Source: Sambucus nigra | Taxonomy: Eukaryota > Streptophyta > Magnoliopsida > Dipsacales > Adoxaceae | Assembly: GCA_949130495.1 (NCBI GenBank) | Contig: OX422210.1 | Coordinates: 496,039,760 to 496,103,759, forward strand | Direction of reading: 5' to 3' | DNA: 64,000 bases | Part shown: positions 55,584 to 64,000 of the stretch, piece after piece | How positions within the stretch are numbered: position 1 is the first letter of the stretch | How the letters are laid out: every line of letters starts with the position of its first letter | The notes under the pieces: model-generated | Database searches by the model: none | Seen by the model: the letters and a program-made list of their open reading frames with translations, nothing else | What the model was told of the DNA's origin: nothing | Translations under genes and position numbers: made by a program

Positions 55584-58500
55584 ATTTTTAAGCCTAAGTC
55601 TAGAAATATGAAAATTACCATTGTATTCTCAAATTGGGAGTCTCGTGGCTGCGAGGTCAGTTCCTGCGAGTTACATTGGTCCCGTGAGAGGTGTTGGTGC
55701 CACCCACGGGGACGTTCGGGGGTTGTTTCCAGTTTTCACCCTCTAACGCCATATTTTTAAGCCTAAGTCTAGAAATATGCAAATTACCGCGTATTCTCAA
55801 ACCGGGAGTCCCGCGACTGCGTGGTCAGTTCCTACGACTTACATTCGTCCCGTGGGAGGTGTTGGTGCCACCCACGGGGAAGTTCGGGAGCTGTTTTGAG
55901 TTTTCACCCTTTAACGCCATGTTTTGATTAAGTCTAGAAATATGCAAATTACCATTGTATTCTCAAATCGTGAGTCCCACGGCTGCGTGGTTAGTTCCTA
56001 CGAGTTACATTGGTCCCGTGGGAGGTATTGGTGCCACCCACGGGGACTATCGGTGGTTGTTTCGTGTTTTCACCCTCTAACGCCATGTTTTTAAGCCTAA
56101 GTCTAGAAATATGTCAATTATCGTCGTATTCTCAAACCGAGAGACCCGCGTCTGCAGGGTCAGTTCCAACGAGTTACATTGGTCCCGTGGGAGGTGTTGC
56201 TGCCACCCACAGGGACGTTTGGGGGCTATTTCAAGTTTTCACCCTCTAACGCCATGTTTTGTTTAAGTCTAAAAATATATAAATTACCGTCGTATTCTCA
56301 AATCGAGATTCTCACGGTTACGTGGTCAGTCACTACGAGTTACATTGGTCTCGTAGGAGGTGTTGGTGCCACCCACGGGGACGTTCGGGGGCTGTTTCGA
56401 GTTTTCACCCTCTAACGCCATGTTTTGTTTAAGTCTAGAAATATGCAAATTATCGTCGTATTCTCAAACTGGGAGTCTCGCGGCAGTGAGGTCAGTTCCT
56501 ACGAGTTACATTGGTCCTGTGAGAGGTGTTGGTGCCACCCACGGGGACGTTCGGGGGCTGTTTCGAGTTTTCACCCTCTAAGCCATGTTTTTAAGCCTAA
56601 GTCTAGAAATATGCAAATTACTGTCGTATTCTCAAACCGGGAGTCCCACACCTGCGTGGTCAGTTCCTATGAGTTACATTCGTCCCGTGGGAGGTGTTGG
56701 TGCCACCCACGGGAACGTTCGGGGGCTGTTTCGAGTTTTCACCCTCTAACACCATGTTTTTATGCCTAAGTCTAGAAATATGTCAATTATCGTCGTATTC
56801 TCAAATCGGGAGACCCGCTGCTGTGGGGTCAGTTCCTACGAGTTACATTGGTCCTGTGGAAGGTGTTAGTGCCACCCACGGGGATGTTCGAGAGCTATTT
56901 CGAGTTTTCACCCTCTAACGCCATGTTTTGATTAAGTCTAAAAATATGCGAATTACCATCATATTCTCAAATCGGGAGTCCTGCGGCTCTATGGTCAGTT
57001 CCTACGAGTTACATTGGTCCCGTGGGAGGTGTTGGTGCCACCCACGGGGACGTTCGGGGGATGTTTGGAGTTTTCACCCCCTAACGCCATGTTTTTAAGC
57101 CTAAGTCTAGAAATATGCAAATTACCATCATATTCTCAAACTGGTAGTCTCGCGACTACGTGGTCAGTTCCTACGAGTTACATTGGTCCCGTGAGAGGGG
57201 TTGGTGCCACCGACGGGGAAGTTCGGGGGGTTGTTTTGAGTTTTCGCCCTCTAACGCAATGTTTTTAAGCCTAAGTCTAGAAATATGCAAATTATCGTAG
57301 TATTCTCGAACCGGGAGTCCCACGACTGCGTGGTCAGTTCCTACGAGTTAGATTGGTCCTGTGGGAGGTGTTGGTGCTACCTAAGGGGACGTTCGGGGGC
57401 TGTTTCGAGTTTTCACCCTCGAACGCCATGTTTTTAAGCCTAAGTCTAGAAATATGTCAATTATCGTCGTATTCTCAAACCGAGAGACCCGCAGCTGTGG
57501 GGTCAGTTCCTACAAGTTACATTGGTCCCATTTGAGGTTTGGTGCCATCCACGGGGACGTTCGGGAGCTGTTTCGAGTTTTCACCCTCTAACGCCATGTT
57601 TTAATTAAGTCTTAAAATATGCAAATTACTATTGAATTCTCAAATAGGGAGTCCCGCAGCTGCGTGGTCAGTTCCTACGAGTTACATTGGTCCCGTGGGA
57701 GGTGTTGGTGTCACCACGGGGATGTTCGGGGGTTGTTTCCAATTTTCACCCTCTAACGCCATGTTTTTAAGCCTAAGTCCAGTAATATGTCAATTATCGT
57801 CGTATTCTCAAACCGGGAGACCCTCATCTCCGAGGTCAGTTCCTATGAGTTACATTGGTCCCGTAGGAGGTGTTGGTGCCACCCACGGGGACGTTCGGGG
57901 ACTGTTTCGAGTATTCACCCTCTAACGCCATGTTTTGTTTAAATCTAGAAATATGCAAATTATCGTTGTATTCTCAAATCAGGATTCCCGCGGCTGCGTG
58001 GTCAGTTCCTACGGGTTACATTGGTCCCGTGGGAGGTGTTAGTGCCACCTACGGGGACGTTCGGGGGATGTTTCGAGATTTCACCCTCTGATGCCATGTT
58101 TTCAAGCCTAAGTCTAGAAACACACAAATTATTGTCGTATTCTCAGACCAGGAAACCCGCGGCTGCGGGGTCAGTTCCTTCGAGTTACATTGGTCCCACG
58201 GAAGGTGTTGGTGCCACCCATGGGGACGTTCGGGAGGTATTTCGAATTTTCACCCTCTAACGCCATGTTTTAAACTCTAAGTCTACAAATATGCAAATTA
58301 CCATCGTATTCTCAAATTGGGAGTCCCGCGGCTGCGTGGTCAATTTATACGAGTAACATTGGTTCCATGGGAGGTGTTGGTGCCACCCATGGGGACGCTC
58401 GGGGGCTATTTCTAGTTTTCACCCTCTAACGCCATGTTTTTAAGCCTAAGTCTAGAAATATACAAATTACTGTCGTATTCACAAACCGGGAGTCCCGCGA

Positions 58501-61500
58501 CTGCGTGGTCAAGTCCTACGAGTTACATTCGTCCCGTGGGAGGTGTTGCAGCCACCCACGGGGACGTTCGGGGGCCATTTCGAGTTTTCACCCTCTAACG
58601 CCATGTTTTTAAGCTTCAGTCTAAAAATGTGTCAATTATCGTCCTATTCTCAAACAGGGAGACCCGCGGCTACGGGGATAGTTCCTACGTGTTACATTGG
58701 TCCCATGGGAGGTGTTGGTACCACCCACGGGGACATTCGGGATCTGTTTCGAGTTTTCACCCTCTAACGCCCTGTTTTGATTAAGTCTCAAAATATTTAA
58801 ATTACCGTCGTTTTTTTAAATCGGGATTCCCGTGGCTGCGTGGTCATTTCCTATGAGTTACATTGGTCCCGTGGGAGGTGTTGGTGCCACCCACAGGGAC
58901 GTTTGGGGGATGTTTCGAGTTTTCACCCTCTAACGCCATGTTTATAAGCCTAAGTCTAGAAATATGAAAATTACCATCGTATTATCAAACTGGGAGTCTC
59001 TCGACTGCGTGGTGAGGTCCTACGAGTTACATTGGTTTCATGAGAGGTGTTGGTGTCACCCACGGGGATGTTCGGGGGCTGTTTCGAGTTTTCACCCTCT
59101 AACGCCATGTTTTTAAGCCTAGGTCTAGAAATATGCAAATTACCATCGTATTCTCGAACCCGGATTCCCGCGGCTACGTGTTCAGTTCCTACGAGTTACA
59201 TTGGTCCCGTGGGAGGTGTTGGTGTCACCCACTGGGACGTTCGGGAGCTATTTCGAGTTTTTACCCTCTAACTCCATATTTTTAAGCCTAAGTCTATATA
59301 TATGTCAATTATCGTCATATTCTCAAATCAGGAGACCCGCAGCTATGGGTTTAGTTCCTACAAGTTACATTGGTCCCGTGGGAGGTGTTGGTGCCACCCA
59401 CGGGGGCGATCGGCAGCTAATTCTAGTTTTCACCTCTAATGCCATGTTTTGATTAAGTCTAGAATATGCAAATTACCATCGTATTCTCAGAACGAGAGTC
59501 CCGCGGTTGCGTGGTTAGTTCCTACGAATTACATTGGTCCCGTGGGAGGTGTTGGTGCCACCACGGGGACGTTCGGGGGCTGTTTCAAGTTTTCACCCTC
59601 TAATGCCATGTTTTAAGCCTAAGTCTAGAAATATGCAAATTATTGTCGTATTCTCAAACCGGGAGTCCCGTGGCTCCATGATTTGTTCCTACGGGTTACA
59701 TTTATCCCGTGGGAGGTATTGGTGACACCCACGGGGACGTTCGGGGACTGTTATGAGTATTCACCCTCTAACGCCATGTTTTTAAGCCTAAGTCTCGAAA
59801 TATGTCAATTATCGTCGTATTCTCAAATCGAAAGACCCGCATCTGCGGGGTCAGTAACTACGAGTTGTATTGGTCCCTTGGGAGGTGTTGGTGCCATCCA
59901 CAGGGACGTTCGGGGCCTGGGTCGAGTTTTCACTCTCTAACTCCATGTTTTGTTTAAGTCTATCAATATGGAAATTATCGTCATATTCTCAAACCGGGAG
60001 TCCCGCGACTGCGTGGTCAGTTCCTACGAGTTACATCGATCCCGTGTGAGGTGTTGGTACCACCCACGGGGACGTTCGGGGGCTGTTTCAAGTTTTCACC
60101 CTCTGACGCCATGTTTTTAAACCTAAGTCTAGAATTATGCAAATTATCATCGTATTCTCAAACCAGGAGACCCGCGGCTGCGGGGTCAGGTCCTTCGAGT
60201 TACATTGGTCCCGCGAAAGGTGTTGGTGCCACCCACGGGGACGTTCGGGAGGTGTTTCAAATTTTCACCCTCTAACGCCATGTTTTTAACCCTCAGTCTA
60301 GAAATATGTAAATTACCATTGTATTCTCAAACTGGGAGTCCCGCGGCTGCGTGGTCAGTTCCTACAAGTTACATTGGTTCCATAGGAGGTGTTGGTCCCA
60401 CCCACGGGGACGTTCGGGGGCTATTTTGAGTTTTCACCCTCTAACGCCATGTTAGTAAGCCTAAGTCTTTAAATATGCAAATTACCGTCATATTCTCAAA
60501 CTGGGAGTCCCACGACTGCGTGGTCAGTTCCTACGAGTTACATTCATCCCGTGGGAGGTGTTGGTGCCACCCACGGGGACGTTTGGGGGCTATTTCGAGT
60601 TTGCACCCTCTAACACAATGTTTTTAAGCCTAAGCCTAGAAATGCGTCAATTATCATCGTATTCTCAAAAAGGGAGACCCGCGGCTGTGGGGTCAATTCC
60701 TTCGAGTTACACTGGTCCCGTGGAAGGTGTTGGTGCCGACCACGGGGACGTTCGGGAGCTATTTTGAGTTTTCAACCTCCGACGCCATGTTTTGATTAAG
60801 TCTCAAAATATAAATATTATCTTCGTATTCTCAAATCGGGAGTCCCGCGTCTTCGTGGTCAGTTCCTATGAGTTACATTAGTCTCGTGGGAGGTGTTGGT
60901 GCCACCTACGGGGACGTTTGGGGGCTGTTTCGAGTTTTCACACTCAAACACCATGTTTTGAAGTCTACGTCTAGAAATATGAAAATTACTGTCGTATTCT
61001 CAAACCGGGAGTTTCGCGACTGCGTGGTGAGTTCCTAAGAGTTACATTGGTCCCGTGAGAGGTGTTGGTGCCACCCACGGGGATGTTCGGGGGCTTTTTC
61101 GAGTTTTCACCCTCTAACGCCACGTTTTTAAGCCTAAGTCTAGAAATATACAAATTACCTCTGTATTCTCAAACTCGGAGTCCCGCGGATGCGTGGTCAG
61201 CTCTACGAGTTACATTGGTCCCGTGGGAGGTGTTGGTGCCACCACGGGGATGTTCGGGGGCTGTTTCGAGTTTTCACCCTCTAATGCCAGGTTTTTAAGC
61301 CTAAGTCCAGAAATATGTAAATTATCGTCGTATTCTCAAACCGGGAGAGCCGCGTCTGCGGGGTTAGTTCCTATGAGTTACATTGGTCCCGTGGGTGGTG
61401 GTGGTGCCACCCACGGGGACGTTCGGGGACTATTTTGAGTTTTCACCTTCTGATGCCATGTTTTGTTTAAATCTAAAAATATGCAAATTACCGTCGTATT

Positions 61501-64000
61501 CTCAAATCGGGAGTCCCGCGGCTGCATGGTCAGTTCCTACGGGTTACATTAGTCCCGTGGGAGGTGTTGGTGCCACCCACGGGGACGTTCGGGGGATGTT
61601 TCGAGTTTTCACCCTGTGACGCCATGATTTTAAACCTAAGTCTAGAAACATGCAAATTATTATCGTATTCTAAGACCAGGAGACCCGCAGCTGGGGGGTC
61701 AATTCCTTCGAGTTACATTGTTCCCGTACGAGGTGTTGGTTCCATCCATAGGGACGTTCAAGGGTTGTTTCGAGTTTTCACCCTCTAACGCCATGTTTTT
61801 AAGCCTAAGTCTAGAAATATGCAAATTACTATTGTATTCTCAAACCGGGAGTCCCACGGTTGCGTGGTCGGTTCCTACGAGTTACATTGGTCCCGTGGGA
61901 GGTGTTGGTGCCACCCACGGGGACGTTCGGGTGCTGTTTTGAGTTTTCACCCTCTGACGCAATGTTTTTAAGCCTAAGTCCAGAAATATGCAAATTATCA
62001 TCGTATTCTCAAAATGGGAGACTCGCGGCTGCGGGGTCAGTTCCTTCGAGTTACATTGGTCTCGCGGAAGGTGTTGGTGCCACCCACGGGGACGTTCGGG
62101 AGGTGTTTCGAATTTACACCCTCTAACGCCTTGTTTTTAACCCTAAGTCTAGAAATATACAAATTACCGTCGTATTCTCAAATTAGGAGTCCCGCGGCTG
62201 CGTGGTCAGTTCCTACGAGTTACATTGGTTCCATGGGAGGTGTTGGTACCACCCACGGGGACGTTCGGGGGATGTTTTGAGTTTTCAGCCTCTAACACCA
62301 TGTTTGTAAGCCTAAGTCTTGAAATATGCAAATTACCATCGTATTCTCAAACCGGGAGTCCCGCGACTGCGTGGTTAGTTCCTACAAGTTACATTCGTCC
62401 CGTGGGAGGTGTTGGTGCCACCCACGGGGACGTTTAGGGGTTATTTCGGGTTTTCACCCTCTAACGCCATGTTTTTAAGCCTAAGTCTAGAAATGTGTCA
62501 GTTATTGTCGTATTCTCAAACAGGGAGACCCGCGGCTGCAGGGTCAGTTCCTACGAGTAACATTGGTCCCGTGGGAGGTGTTGGTGCCACCCACAGGGAC
62601 GTTCGGGAGCTATTTTGAGTTTTCACCCTCCAACGCCATGTTTCGATTCAGTCTCAAAATATACAAATTACCGTTGTATTCTCAAATCGGGATTCCTGTG
62701 GCTACGTGGTCAGTCCCTACGAGTTACATTGGTCCCGTGGGAGGTGTTGGGGCCACCTACGGGGACGTTTGGGGGCTGTTTTGAGTTTTCACCTTCTAAC
62801 GCCATATGTTTATGCCTAAGTCTAGAAATGTGCAAATTATCGTCGTATTCTCAAACCGGGAGTCTCTCGACTGCGTGGTGAGTTTCTACGAGTTACATTG
62901 GTCTCGTGAGAGGTGTTGGTGTCACCCACGGGGATGTTCGGGGGCTGTTTTGAGTTTTCACCCTCTAACGCCATGTATTTAAGCCTAAGTCTAGAAATAT
63001 GCAAATTACCATCATATTCTCAAACCCGGATTCCCGCGGCTGCGTGGTCAGTTCCTACGAGTTACATTGGTCCCGTGGTAGGTGTTGGTGCCACCCACGG
63101 GGATGTTCAGGGGCTGTTTTGAGTTTTCACCCTCTAGCTCCATGTTTTTAAGCCTAAGTCTAGAAATATGTCAATTATCGTCATATTCTCAAATCAGGAG
63201 ACCCGCGATTGCGGGTTCAGTTCCTACGAGTTACATTGGTCCCGTGGAAGGTGTTGGTGCCACCCACGGGGACGCTCGGGAGCTAATTCCAGTTTTCACC
63301 TCTAACACCATGTTTTGATTAAGTCTAGAAATATGAAAATTACCATCATATTCTAAAAATGAGAGTCCCACAGCTGCGTGGTCAGTTCCTACGAGTTATA
63401 TTGGTCCCGTGGGAGGTGTTGGTGCCACCACAGGGACGTTCGGGGGATGTTTCGAGTTTTCACCCTCTACTGCGATGTTTTTAAGCCTAAGTCTAGAAAT
63501 ATGCAAATTACCATCGTATTCCCAAATCGGGAGTCCCGCGGCTGCAAGGACAGTTCCTAAGAGTTACATTGGTCCTGTGGGAGGTGTTGGTGCCACCCAC
63601 GGGGATATTCGGGATCTGTTTCGAGTTTTCACCCTCTAACGCCATGTTTTGATTAAGTCTCAAAATATACAAACTACCGTCGTATTCTCAAATCGAGATT
63701 CCCGCGGCTGCGTGGTCAGTCCCTACGAGTTACATTGGTCCCGTGCGAGGTGTTGGTGCCACCCACGGGGACATTTGGGGGCTGTTTCGAGTTTTCACTC
63801 TCAAACGCCATTTTTTTAAGCCTAAGTCTATAAATATGCAAAGTACCGTCGTATTCTCAAATCGGGAGTGGGAGTCTCTCGACTGCGTGGTGAGTTCCTA
63901 CGAGTTATATTGGTCTCGTGAGAGGTGTTGGTGTCACCCACGGGGATGTTCGGGGGTTGTTTCGAGTTTTCACCCTCTAACCCCATGTTTTTAAGCCTAA
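55584..64000. repeat. Satellite array, about 168-bp monomer, with higher-order repeat; continues past window
   Basis: About 50 head-to-tail copies. Successive GTGTTGGTGCC motifs lie at 55691, 55859, 56025, 56194, 56360, 56526, 56694, 56863 and 57029, giving spacings of 166-169 bp. Landmarks in each monomer: TAAGCCTAAGTCTAGAAATA, CAAATTA, GTATTCTCAAA, a GGGAGTCCCGCGGCTGCGTGG box, CCTACGAGTTACATTGG, CCCGTGGGAGGTGTTGG, CACCCACGGGGACGTTCGGG and TTTTCACCCTCTAACGCCATG. Distinct monomer types recur every 11 or 12 units. The many 60-114-residue frames on + arise because 168 is a multiple of three; they share no conserved start or stop and are not genes. Confidence 0.98.

Noticed and set aside
55691..63994. 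Dozens of 60-114-residue + strand frames with a repeated PPTGTFGGCFEFSPSNAMF-type peptide, resembling a repeat protein gene
   Set aside because: They come from the satellite. The monomer is 168 bp (56 codons), so one frame tends to stay open, but monomers of 166 and 169 bp shift it, and there is no shared start, stop or leader.

Overview
This window is heterochromatin-like DNA from a flowering plant with a transposon-rich nuclear genome. I found no host gene, rRNA or tRNA gene that I can support. Nearly every base belongs to a mobile element or a tandem repeat. The element types (Tat/Retand-type Ty3/gypsy, chromovirus-like Ty3/gypsy, Sirevirus-like Ty1/copia, FAR1-type MULE, L1-like LINE, CACTA-like terminus) are all typical of angiosperms. 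The species cannot be named from the sequence.

Left part (1-31528): a nest of four elements. (i) An old chromovirus-like gypsy on the + strand (Gypsy-1, 26369-31528) is interrupted by (ii) a Tat/Retand-like gypsy on the + strand (Element A, from beyond the left edge to 26368). (iii) A Sirevirus-like copia on the - strand (Copia-1, 5252-25654, TSD AAATC) sits in the 3' LTR of Element A. (iv) A young Tat/Retand-like gypsy on the - strand (Element B, 12852-24837, TSD CTCAG, identical-length 857-bp LTRs) sits in the 5' LTR of Copia-1. Elements A and B have the same plan: pol, then a private tandem array, then a convergent antisense gene with two short introns at the same positions, then PPT and LTR.

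Middle part (31529-53464): a decayed FAR1/MULE transposase (-), a complete but decayed Sirevirus-like copia with an env-like 3' ORF (Copia-2, 34073-45600, TSD TAATA), a truncated LINE (-), and a second chromovirus-like gypsy with a 2.8-kb 5' LTR (Gypsy-2) whose pol is cut off at 53464.

Right part (53465-64000): an LTR-like remnant, a CACTA-like terminus with hairpin-forming subterminal repeats, an AT-rich stretch that contains one diverged satellite-like unit, and then a satellite array of about 168-bp monomers that runs off the right edge (about 50 copies seen). The array has a higher-order repeat of 11 to 12 monomers (about 1.85-2.0 kb).

How the parts work together: the protein modules (gag, protease, reverse transcriptase, RNase H, integrase) are retrotransposition machinery and almost all are broken. 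Element B is the least damaged, with one stop between gag-pro and pol and one in integrase. The points most worth a second look are the intron-bearing antisense gene shared by A and B, the higher-order satellite and its possible founder unit, and an integrase catalytic Glu-to-Val change shared by the two copia elements.
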